Shown piece by piece: positions 16,089 through 23,783 of a DNA stretch of 64,000 nt. The notes beneath the pieces are model-generated. The model made no database searches, had not been told where the DNA came from, and saw nothing but the letters and a program-made list of their open reading frames with translations. Every line of letters begins with the position of its first letter. The stretch's first letter is position 1. This DNA is from JAGOBP01 sp046328575 (GTDB lineage: Bacteria; Chloroflexota; Anaerolineae; Fen-1058): NCBI GenBank assembly GCA_046328575.1, contig JAXLWI010000015.1, forward strand, positions 1-64,000. The letters are read 5' to 3'. A program made the position numbers and the translations under genes.

Positions 16089-18239
16089 CTAACCTCCACC
16101 CAGCACGATCGGCAGGAAAACGCGATAGAGCAGCGCCGTCGTCACAAGATCGATCTGCTGCGTCAGGTTAGACGTTCCCGTCACATACATCTGCAAGGTG
16201 TTCGTCTGACCGAACGTGGCCGTCATCGGGATGGTCACGTAAGCCAACACGTCCGTGCCGGCGTGCGGCGGCACGTTGGCTATGTAGACCGGATCGAAAT
16301 AGGCGGCCCAGCCGCTGTGATTGTAGTTGAAAGAATACGTATCGGTGAGGTTGCCCGTATTGGTGACGCGGACGGTGTACATCACAGTGCTACCGACATA
16401 GTCAGATTTACCCGCCGCATCCGCACTGAGCGTCGTGCCGTAGACTGCCAACGCGGAGGTCGTTAAGACCACCGTGGCCGATCGGGCGGGTGAGGCGACC
16501 GAGGCGAGCGTGGCCGTTACCGTATCCGATTGATTGCCATAGGCCGTCGGCGGAATGGTCACGTTGATCTGCACATCGACGGCTGTACTTGGGCTGATCG
16601 AGGCCGTGGTCGTCACGCTGGCCGAGGTTGGCCAGTGCGCGGGACCGAGTTTAACGGTGTACGCATCATCAACCACGCCCGTATTGCTAATGTGCAACGT
16701 GTATGTGACTGCACTACCGCTGGCCGCACTCTGTGTGGCCGCCAGCGGCGTGACGGTCAGGCCGCCGGGCTGCGCCGCTGCCAACACATCGAGCCGCCCA
16801 TAACCAAAGGTGTTGTTGGGCCAACCGCTGCTGCCGCACGCCGTCGATGAGAGGTGGAAGGCAGACGCATTGAGCACTTGCTCCGTCAGAGTGATCTGAT
16901 TCTTCAATTCCGGCCGCGCCGACCACAACAGCGCGACCGCACCCGCCACGTGCGGACTCGCCATCGACGTGCCACTCATGGAGCCGTAACTACTGCCCGG
17001 TATACTCGATCGGGTGCTGGTGCCCGGCGCGGAGATGTCGGGCTTGGTGCGATTGCTGCCATCGGCAGTCACTGCGCCGCGGCTGCTGAACGAAGCAATC
17101 GTGTCGCTGCCCGTATTCAACGCGCCGACCGTATAAACTTCATCATAGATGCCGGGCGGATCTTGAACGGTGTTGCAGGCCGAACCATCGTTGCCGGCGG
17201 AAGCGACCGTCATGATACCCGCCGCCCGTTGGGCCTGAACCGCGGCCAATAATGTGTCGGGATTGCAGCCTTCACTAGGCGGACACCCCCACGAGTTGTT
17301 GGTCACATCTGGCGCTTTGCTCGGATCGCCCTGCGCGGGTGTGCCACCCACCGGATAGGGCGCGAGGAAAAACTCGAAGCATTCGAGGTACGTCGTGGGC
17401 GTACCGGCACCTACATTCATGTTGCGGCAACCGATGAATTTGGCACTCGGCGCCATACCGATCTGGTTGGTGCCGCCATCGCTGCCAACCACTGTGCCCA
17501 TTGTGTGTGTGCCGTGTCCGTAATCGTCGCACGGCACCGGAGAGTTCGCGCCGCAAGTGCCGCCGCCGCTGTGAATGGCATCGTGCCAATTGTAGTCGTG
17601 ATTCGCGGTACTGCCGTTCCAACCGCGATAATGTGGCTTCAACGCGGGATGATCCCATTGAATGCCGGTATCCTGCCCGCCAACGACGATGCCCTGGCCG
17701 GTGAAGCCTGCCGCCCACACATCGGGCGCGTGGACATACGTCAAGCCCGGCTCGACACTATCCGGTGAGGCAGGTGTCAGGGATGACACTGATTCCAACT
17801 TGGGCAGATCGACTTTGATCTGCGGATTGCCGTCGAGACGCGCGACATCCGATCGGGCGGCGAGGGCCAGCGCGGTGGCTCGATCGCCCTTCACCCAGAT
17901 CGCGTTAACGATGTAATAAGTGCGGTACTCCAAGCCGTTCGCGCGGAGCCACTGCACGATCGGGCCTTGCGTGGTCTGCGCGGTTCGATAGAGGGTGTCG
18001 TAAACGAATCGGCCTTTCGCGGCTTTAGTAGTCAGGCGAGCCGCTCCGCTGAGATCGGCTTGCTGGGTCAGTACGACGAGAAATTCGGCTTGGACGCCAT
18101 CGGCCGTATGCGCCAACACCCACGGCGCAATTTTACCCGACGGATCAACCACTGGCGCGGCACTGGCTAACGGCAGATGTGACACCAGCCCGAACGTGAT
18201 CAACAACAATGCGACGACGATCAACCAACGACGCAACAT
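16089..18239 (-). CDS. Secreted subtilisin-like serine protease (S8)
   Basis: A 716-residue secreted subtilase: signal peptide (about 1-27), an I9-like pro-domain, then the catalytic triad Asp (GGQDTGIQWDHP, near 189), His (YGHGTHTMG, near 244) and Ser (GTSMASPHVAG, near 423). Two DUF11-like beta repeats follow (each with a YTLHISNTG or YTVRVTNTG strand), and the end is YRVFLPIVLGGG. AAAGGA precedes the ATG. It is the first gene of the three-peptidase operon. Confidence 0.95.
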   Translation of the reverse strand: MLRRWLIVVALLLITFGLVSHLPLASAAPVVDPSGKIAPWVLAHTADGVQAEFLVVLTQQADLSGAARLTTKAAKGRFVYDTLYRTAQTTQGPIVQWLRANGLEYRTYYIVNAIWVKGDRATALALAARSDVARLDGNPQIKVDLPKLESVSSLTPASPDSVEPGLTYVHAPDVWAAGFTGQGIVVGGQDTGIQWDHPALKPHYRGWNGSTANHDYNWHDAIHSGGGTCGANSPVPCDDYGHGTHTMGTVVGSDGGTNQIGMAPSAKFIGCRNMNVGAGTPTTYLECFEFFLAPYPVGGTPAQGDPSKAPDVTNNSWGCPPSEGCNPDTLLAAVQAQRAAGIMTVASAGNDGSACNTVQDPPGIYDEVYTVGALNTGSDTIASFSSRGAVTADGSNRTKPDISAPGTSTRSSIPGSSYGSMSGTSMASPHVAGAVALLWSARPELKNQITLTEQVLNASAFHLSSTACGSSGWPNNTFGYGRLDVLAAAQPGGLTVTPLAATQSAASGSAVTYTLHISNTGVVDDAYTVKLGPAHWPTSASVTTTASISPSTAVDVQINVTIPPTAYGNQSDTVTATLASVASPARSATVVLTTSALAVYGTTLSADAAGKSDYVGSTVMYTVRVTNTGNLTDTYSFNYNHSGWAAYFDPVYIANVPPHAGTDVLAYVTIPMTATFGQTNTLQMYVTGTSNLTQQIDLVTTALLYRVFLPIVLGGG

Positions 18240-18395
18240 GAGTTTATCCTTTCAAGGTTGGAATGCGTAGGCATCTACAGCAGGCGAACACAGATACCGG
18301 CCGACGCGTATACCGAATCGTGCGGAGGCAATGACCCGACGATCGACGCGAATGTGCGCCATTGTCTCATGCTCTGGCGGCGCGGGCAAGTACCG
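18240..18395. other. Intergenic spacer upstream of the peptidase operon
   Basis: This 156-bp gap contains no gene, terminator or clear promoter that I can identify. It should hold the promoter of the peptidase operon on the minus strand. Confidence 0.4.
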
Positions 18396-20363
18396 TTATT
18401 GTTTGAGGTTCAGCGTGAAGAAAAATTTGTAGGGCAGATCAGGCAATGCCACGGTCTGCGACGCCGTACCCTGACTGTTGAGATCGATGGTAAGCGTTAT
18501 CGGTCCGGTGCCGGACCACGCACCGAAATCGATTGATTGGGTATCGCCCGTGCCAAGCGGCACATTGAATGTAGTGAAAGTCTGCACTTCGATGGCCGTG
18601 ATGCGCGTGAAAGTGAGATCGTAGGTGCCGCTGATGTTCTGCGAGTTATCGATGATGAAGCGGCCGCGGCCATCGTCGATCGTCAATGTCACCGTGCGGC
18701 CCGCGCCGATCGTCGCACCGCGCACAATTAATTGGCGGCTTTGATCGGCGGTCTCGACGATCATTCTAAAGGTATCTCGATCGGTGATCGGCGACTGATA
18801 GACCAGCTGATGCCCATCGGCGCGCACCGCCAGGCGGCTGCTCTGGGTGTCCTTCAAATTGATGTCGCTAACTGAAGTGACGAAGCCTGGTCCAAATTCC
18901 GTAATCGACGAGGGCGCGGTGGTCGTGGGCAGCAGTGTGCCCGTGACGGGCAGACTGAGCAAGAACGCGTAAGTGGACGTGATTGGCAGGTGAAAAACCG
19001 GCGCATCGCGCTGACCCAAACCGCCCGGCAGTACATCGCGGAACGCGCCCGAAATCTCTTCGTATACCGTACCGTTGAGTGTACCAAGCCGCCGACCGGC
19101 CGCATCGGTCACAAGTAACTGTGTGTTGGCATCGGGTGAGACCAGCAGGCCCGAAGTGCTCGCGCCTGTTTGCCAGCATAGAAAGCAGGCCGGTGGCAGC
19201 GAATACGCTGACACGGGCACAATCGCGAGATTGTGCGAGGTGGCGTTGCCGCTCCACGTACCGAAGGTGTAACCAAGGTCATAACTCCACGTGTTAGTGC
19301 GCGTGGAAATACTGATGTAACGATTGGAGTCGGCAGGACTGCGCGGATTGTAGGGATGGTTACTGTCATAGACCCACACACGCCACACGCCGTTACCGGC
19401 ACTGTCGATGCGATACGGCGTCATCGAATGCCCGGCAGTGAGATCGGCGTTGAAGACGTGAATCGACGTCAGATCGCGGCTGCGGCTGGTCATGGCGGTC
19501 ATCAACATCTGCAGGATCTCGACCGGCGTGCGCTGCATCGAATCGTACTTGATGCGCGCAACTGGATCGGGAACTTGCAACGACCAGTAGTAGGCGATGC
19601 TGCGACGCGCCAATTCGCGCGGTAAGTTGAAGGCCGAAAACACATTCGCTTTCAGCGCCGTGGGCCGATCGAGGCTGAGGAAAAACCGCAGAGTGGTCAG
19701 TGTGATCCCATCGCAATGTCCCACGCGGATGGTCTCGTTCACGTAATCGGTGAAGGCCACATAAGCCTGGCGCGGCAAACACGGCGAACTGCCCGTCACG
19801 CACACTTCCGCATCGCCGAACATCTTCCGCGTGTCGGTGATGGTGAAATCGGTGGGTTGAACATCGGCGTAGTTGTAGAACTGATAGCCGTTAGCCACCG
19901 GCCTAAAACGTGTATCGACCGCCGTGAGCGCGCGTAAGGCAATCGCCGTCGGGGCGAAGGCCGGGCGGACAGGCGCAGGGGTCACAGTCGGCCCGCTTGG
20001 TGTGGGCGTGGGCGTGTCGGTAGCGGTTGGTGCGATCGGCTCGGGGGTATCGGTCGGTCCCGGCGGTTGAACCGTATCACTGGGTTCAAGTGGTGTGGGC
20101 GTCACCGTGACTGCGATCTTATCCGGCAGCAAGGGTGAAATGAAAACGCTGCCGGTTTCTTCCGTCGGCGTGATGAAGCGCGCTTGAGTCTGTTCGGTTG
20201 GCACCGCGCCCGATAGAGCCGGACGAATTCGCGCGGTCGGCGTAACGATGACGCTTACGCTGCTCGCAGTATGCACAGTGCGCGGATCAGGCGTCAGCGC
20301 CAGACCCGCGCACCCGGCTAACACACTCGCTACCAACAGCCACTGCCCAATCGTTCGTCGCAT
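18396..20363 (-). CDS. Lipoprotein with possible cysteine-peptidase-like domain
   Basis: A 655-residue surface protein. The ATG at 20363 gives a clean lipoprotein signal with lipobox LAGC; an earlier in-frame start would bury it. A long Pro/Thr-rich linker (about 40-130) follows. The central domain holds GHCDGITL, AGHSMTPYRI and VYDSNHPYN in that order, a Cys-His-Asp/Asn arrangement like papain-fold peptidases; this is inference only. The last 200 residues are beta-rich. It lacks the F/Y-L-P tail of its neighbours. It lies upstream of the peptidase trio on the same strand, 156 bp away. Confidence 0.7.
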   Translation of the reverse strand: MRRTIGQWLLVASVLAGCAGLALTPDPRTVHTASSVSVIVTPTARIRPALSGAVPTEQTQARFITPTEETGSVFISPLLPDKIAVTVTPTPLEPSDTVQPPGPTDTPEPIAPTATDTPTPTPSGPTVTPAPVRPAFAPTAIALRALTAVDTRFRPVANGYQFYNYADVQPTDFTITDTRKMFGDAEVCVTGSSPCLPRQAYVAFTDYVNETIRVGHCDGITLTTLRFFLSLDRPTALKANVFSAFNLPRELARRSIAYYWSLQVPDPVARIKYDSMQRTPVEILQMLMTAMTSRSRDLTSIHVFNADLTAGHSMTPYRIDSAGNGVWRVWVYDSNHPYNPRSPADSNRYISISTRTNTWSYDLGYTFGTWSGNATSHNLAIVPVSAYSLPPACFLCWQTGASTSGLLVSPDANTQLLVTDAAGRRLGTLNGTVYEEISGAFRDVLPGGLGQRDAPVFHLPITSTYAFLLSLPVTGTLLPTTTAPSSITEFGPGFVTSVSDINLKDTQSSRLAVRADGHQLVYQSPITDRDTFRMIVETADQSRQLIVRGATIGAGRTVTLTIDDGRGRFIIDNSQNISGTYDLTFTRITAIEVQTFTTFNVPLGTGDTQSIDFGAWSGTGPITLTIDLNSQGTASQTVALPDLPYKFFFTLNLKQ

Positions 20364-20430
20364 GCGCCCCCGCCCGACTTCACGTTGGATCAAGTGTACC
20401 ACGCTCGAGGCGTGATCGGTCAGACGATGC

Positions 20431-20859
20431 TTACTTCTGCAAGGTCGCCTGAAGGGCGGCTACGCCCAACTGGACGAGTTCCATGTCCTCTTGCTCAGGC
20501 AAGCCGCTGACTGCCACCGCGCCGACAACGGCACCATCGACGAAGACCGGCACGCCACCGCCCCACCCGATGTAGCGCGGATCGCCGAAGTAGGCCATAT
20601 CAAACCCCGCTTGTGGATCACGCGCCGCCTGACCCAGTTCGCGACTGGGGCGACGCTCGCGCGCGGCCGTCCACGCTTTGTTCGACGCGATCAGGATCGA
20701 CGCCATCGGCGCGCCGTCGAGACGTAGCAAACTAATCAATTCGCCGTGTGCGTCAGCGACGGCAATCACCGCCGCTTTGTTGCGTTTTAGGATTTCGTCG
20801 CGGATGACTTGAATGGCAAGTTGTGCTTCGGCATGTCCCAAACTAGTGTATTGAATCAT
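20431..20859 (-). CDS. GlcG/HbpS family haem-binding-like protein (DUF336)
   Basis: A 142-residue protein of the GlcG/HbpS family, recognised from AVADAHGELISLLRLDGAP, the segment KAWTAARERRPS and GGGVPVFVDGAVVGAVAVSG. Members include a haem-binding redox-sensor protein and the glc-operon protein GlcG; the activity here is unknown. A GGAG-type site precedes the ATG. A copy of the AATTAACCACGGA element lies 17 nt upstream. Confidence 0.88.
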   Translation of the reverse strand: MIQYTSLGHAEAQLAIQVIRDEILKRNKAAVIAVADAHGELISLLRLDGAPMASILIASNKAWTAARERRPSRELGQAARDPQAGFDMAYFGDPRYIGWGGGVPVFVDGAVVGAVAVSGLPEQEDMELVQLGVAALQATLQK

Positions 20860-20875
20860 GGCTGGCTCCTCAAAG

Positions 20876-20922
20876 AATTAACCACGGATATTACGGATAA
20901 GTCGTCCGCGTGGACGCGGACG
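20876..20922. repeat. AATTAACCACGGA element with adjacent hairpin
   Basis: The 13-mer at 20876-20888 matches the flank of the palindrome near rimO (4118-4130). It is followed by a perfect hairpin, CGTCCGCGT at 20903-20911 with ACGCGGACG at 20914-20922. It lies between two minus-strand genes. Confidence 0.5.
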
Positions 20923-20937
20923 ATGAGCAATCATATT

Positions 20938-21411
20938 TCAACGCCGCCGCGATCGATGGACATGCGCGGGTTTGATCAGCAACGCGCGCTTACGCCCGCG
21001 CGGTGGATCGGCCTCCCACTGCTCGATTAAGGCGCGCCCTTCGTCGGTGTCCCATGTCGCCCCGATCTGTTCGTGCACACCTTCCGGCGTGCGATTCTGG
21101 CATAGGGCTATTTTACCCTCAGAAGGCTTTAAGTCTAACCGATGCAGTTGGCAGAGATTATGCTCGTCGAGAAAGGTACAACGCCCCGATGGCTGCGCGG
21201 GCGCTTCGCCGCTTTCTCGACCAGCGATGGCGGGCGTCAACACGAAGATCGTTTTCGATGCGGCACGATCGAACCACCAATCGACCATCAGCCGATCGGC
21301 ATACCCCGCCTCGATCAGCCGCGCGGCATCCGTCGGCGTCGGCCAGCACGGCCGCCGCTGGCACATCGCCTGACATTCCTCGCACGCGCAGGCTTCAAAC
21401 GTCGCTGACAT
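20938..21411 (-). CDS. Cysteine-rich protein, possible metal binder
   Basis: A 157-residue protein with an N-terminal cluster of five cysteines (ACACEECQAMCQRRPC) and further cysteines at GRCTFLDEHNLCQLH and ALCQNR. The pattern resembles Zn- or Fe-chelating proteins of the YkgJ type, but I cannot assign the family with certainty. The tail is strongly basic. It overlaps the EamA gene by 17 nt, which suggests translational coupling. Confidence 0.7.
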   Translation of the reverse strand: MSATFEACACEECQAMCQRRPCWPTPTDAARLIEAGYADRLMVDWWFDRAASKTIFVLTPAIAGRESGEAPAQPSGRCTFLDEHNLCQLHRLDLKPSEGKIALCQNRTPEGVHEQIGATWDTDEGRALIEQWEADPPRGRKRALLIKPAHVHRSRRR

Positions 21412-22282
21412 TAGCCGCCACAGTTTCGCGCCGAAGTTCTTGCTGAGTCAACAACACTACGGCGACCAGAATCAATGCGCCGCCTAACAAAGTCAGCGCC
21501 GACAAGGCTTCGCCGAACAACAGCGCAGCCAAGATCACCGTCACCACCGGCTCCAGCGTCGATAGCATCGACGCATCGGTCGGGCCGATGCGCTGCAAGC
21601 CCGCCAGAAACGTAAAGACCGGAATCACCGTCGCCACGATCACAACCGCGCCGACTGCCATCCAACCATTGCTCGTCGCTGGCCAGTGCGCGCCGTTGAT
21701 CAGCGTGAACGTGCCATAAACCGCGCCCGCTGACGCGAAGATCACCGTCGAGGATTGGACAGGCGACACCTGCCGCATCACGCCTGCGCCGACGATGATG
21801 TACACCGAATAGATCGCCGCCGCGGAGATCGCCAGGGCCACGCCAGTCCAATCGCCGCCCTGCGGATTGGCCGTCAACGCCGCGCCGAACGTGGCTAATG
21901 CCAGCGCGATCAACTTCAAGCGTGTCAAGCGATTTTTGAGAAAGATCACCGAGAGGATAGCCACAAACGTCGGGTAGAGATAGAGCAGTAACGCTACTAA
22001 TCCCGCCGACGCGTATTTGATCGCGGTGAGATACGAAAACGATTGACCCACGTAACCCAACGCGCCCATGCCGATCAAGCGGATGAGCGCACTGCCGCGC
22101 GGCAATCCCTCGCGCCGATAGACCAACACGCCCGCCATCAAGACTGCAGCCAGCGTAAAGCGCAGAAATAGCAACGTAAATGTATCAAGGCCGCCTTCGT
22201 ATGCGTAGCGGCCAAAGATCGCCAGCGTGCCGAAAGAGGCCGCCGAGACGATCACGAGGAGAATACCGATGAGACGATTCAA
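21395..22282 (-). CDS. EamA/DMT family transporter
   Basis: A 295-residue integral membrane protein with ten predicted helices in two EamA repeats, typical of drug/metabolite transporters that export amino acids or other small molecules. The second repeat contains the usual LEPVVTVILAALLFGE. The start is a TTG codon preceded by GAGG; no in-frame ATG is available nearby. The substrate is unknown. Confidence 0.9.
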   Translation of the reverse strand: MNRLIGILLVIVSAASFGTLAIFGRYAYEGGLDTFTLLFLRFTLAAVLMAGVLVYRREGLPRGSALIRLIGMGALGYVGQSFSYLTAIKYASAGLVALLLYLYPTFVAILSVIFLKNRLTRLKLIALALATFGAALTANPQGGDWTGVALAISAAAIYSVYIIVGAGVMRQVSPVQSSTVIFASAGAVYGTFTLINGAHWPATSNGWMAVGAVVIVATVIPVFTFLAGLQRIGPTDASMLSTLEPVVTVILAALLFGEALSALTLLGGALILVAVVLLTQQELRRETVAANVSDV

Positions 22283-22340
22283 GATGAGCCTCTAAATCAC
22301 CCTGTCGCACCATATAGTGCCGTGTGACACGCCACTATCG

Positions 22341-22676
22341 TTAGTGGGCGATAAACTTCCAGGCTTGTGCCTTGCAGATATCACGGAGATGGCCTGCAGC
22401 AGTGCTGGTGTAGCTGCTTTCCGCTCCCCAATCAAGTCCAATCACTCCTTCACGACCACCACCACTCAAAATCTCCACTTCGCATTTTGAATCAGACACG
22501 AAGTTCATGAAGACCACCAGCATCAACTCGGAATTGACGCGGAGATAATAGCGCTCACTCACCAACGCCGTTACATGATCGGTGGTGTAGATGTAAGCAT
22601 CGCCCACTTCCTTCAACAACAAGTCAGGCAGTCGAGTCAGATTGTGGCCTTCAAGGGTGATGCGCACGCCGTACAT
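22341..22676 (-). CDS. Conserved-looking small protein, unknown
   Basis: A 111-residue soluble protein that I do not recognise. It has mixed alpha/beta character with a single Cys in SKCEVEI and a second in DICKAQAW. A GGAGA site precedes the ATG. It starts 24 nt after the end of the DUF6951-like gene, so the two are probably co-transcribed. Confidence 0.6.
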   Translation of the reverse strand: MYGVRITLEGHNLTRLPDLLLKEVGDAYIYTTDHVTALVSERYYLRVNSELMLVVFMNFVSDSKCEVEILSGGGREGVIGLDWGAESSYTSTAAGHLRDICKAQAWKFIAH

Positions 22677-22700
22677 AGCAATCTCCGTGAACCGCCGCGC

Positions 22701-23027
22701 TTATGAGCCGTTTTCAGACTTGTACAACTTGATGGTGACGTCTTTGGGGAGCGCCAACTTGGCCTCAACCTCGACGGCCTTGATGATGCCGACGGGCACG
22801 GGACAGGCAGCATGGGTGCAATACTTGGCACCCATTTCCAGCGTCTGAGGCATGGCGCGTCGAGTCGAGATTTCTCGAAAGGGATTGACCTGCGTCAGTT
22901 CTTCGCCCAACTTCCGAATCGCCGCGCAGTCACTGGTGATGGACAAGTTACACACCTTGCCGTCCATCGTCGCTTCAACTGTGGTGGTGAAGCCGCAAAC
23001 ACCAGAGAAGATTTCAGCCTTGGCCAT
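22701..23027 (-). CDS. DUF6951-like cysteine-containing small protein
   Basis: A 108-residue protein starting MAKAEIFSGVCGFTTTVEA and containing SDCAAIRKLGEEL and YCTHAACPVPVGIIKAVEV. I associate this pattern with the DUF6951 family (from memory, not searched), found in diverse anaerobes. The conserved cysteines (C11, one in SDC, two in the CTHAAC segment) suggest metal or cluster binding, but no function is known. The ATG at 23027 is preferred over one 6 nt upstream because the GGGGG site is better spaced. Confidence 0.7.
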   Translation of the reverse strand: MAKAEIFSGVCGFTTTVEATMDGKVCNLSITSDCAAIRKLGEELTQVNPFREISTRRAMPQTLEMGAKYCTHAACPVPVGIIKAVEVEAKLALPKDVTIKLYKSENGS

Positions 23028-23296
23028 CAGCATCCCCCGTTAATGAGATGCTGTATTGTACCTCAGATGAGGGTTGATCAACGACCTCGGCGTCAGCCGC
23101 CATAATTGCTCTAAGTCCGCATCTTTGCGGGCATAACGTTACAAGCAACCGACCGCGGGGACGCAGAGCGAGGAACAAGGCGGCGACCTACACCCATAGC
23201 CGCAAAATCGCGATTTGATCGTAGCGCTGTTCCATTTTCTGTGTCAAGCCAATGCCGACCTGAAATCGGTGACTTTACAGAAATATCGCAGGCTCG

Positions 23297-23607
23297 CTTT
23301 CCAGCCGACTCGACCCGTGGCGAATCGCCACGACCCACTTTCCAGCCGACTCGACCCGTGGCGAATCGCCACGACTCGTTTTCCAGCCGACTCGACCCGT
23401 GGCAAATCGCCACGACCCACTTTCCAGCCAGACCGACCTGTGGCGAATCGCCACAACCCGCTCTCCAGCCAACTTGACTCTTCGGGGGATTTTTCAGCGA
23501 ATTTTTAGCCACGACCCACTTTCCAGCCAGACCGACCTGTGGCGAATCGCCACGACCCACTTTCCAGCCGACTTGACTCTTCGGGGGATTTTTCAGCGAA
23601 TTTTTAG
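23297..23607. repeat. 41-bp tandem repeat array with internal palindromes
   Basis: Units begin at 23297, 23338, 23379, 23420 and 23461, exactly 41 bp apart. The fifth runs into a unique tail (to 23508), then units resume at 23519 and 23560 and end with the same tail. Most units carry the palindrome GTGGCGAATCGCCAC. The segments 23420-23508 and 23519-23607 (89 bp each) are near-identical, showing a recent segmental duplication. Because 41 is not a multiple of 3, minus-strand translation changes frame at every unit, so the array is not protein-coding. No spacers are present, so it is not CRISPR. Confidence 0.9.
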
Positions 23608-23708
23608 CACCAAACCTTATCTGAATTACCTCAATGCCGAATCCTGCCGAGACGGCGACAGCCGTTGCCGCCTGGAACTGTGGCCGTTCAGCCTGAAGCA
23701 CGATCGGC

Positions 23709-23747
23709 TTAACGAAAGCGCGCCGTGATCCATCGATCACCGCGCGC
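23709..23747 (-). terminator. Terminator of ftsK
   Basis: A 13-bp stem with one mismatch (23718-23730 with 23735-23747) and a 4-nt loop is followed on the minus strand by TTTCGTT. It lies 36 nt after the ftsK stop. Confidence 0.75.
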
Positions 23748-23783
23748 CTCAATCTGCCATCCACACTCCAAAATCTAAAATCT

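Larger units (their letters stand above)
23034..23783. other. 750-bp region without a credible gene
   Basis: The gap between the DUF6951-like gene and ftsK holds the 41-bp array (23297-23607) and the ftsK terminator (23718-23747). A 217-codon open frame on the minus strand (23111-23764) spans the array but reads it in shifting frames and has no recognisable domain, so it is not called. Confidence 0.7.

Noticed and set aside
23297..23607. CRISPR array
   Set aside because: Units are directly adjacent with a fixed 41-bp period and no unique spacers; no cas genes are present.
23111..23764. 217-codon minus-strand open frame as a repeat protein
   Set aside because: The 41-bp period is not a multiple of three, so each unit is read in a different frame; no stable protein repeat or domain results.
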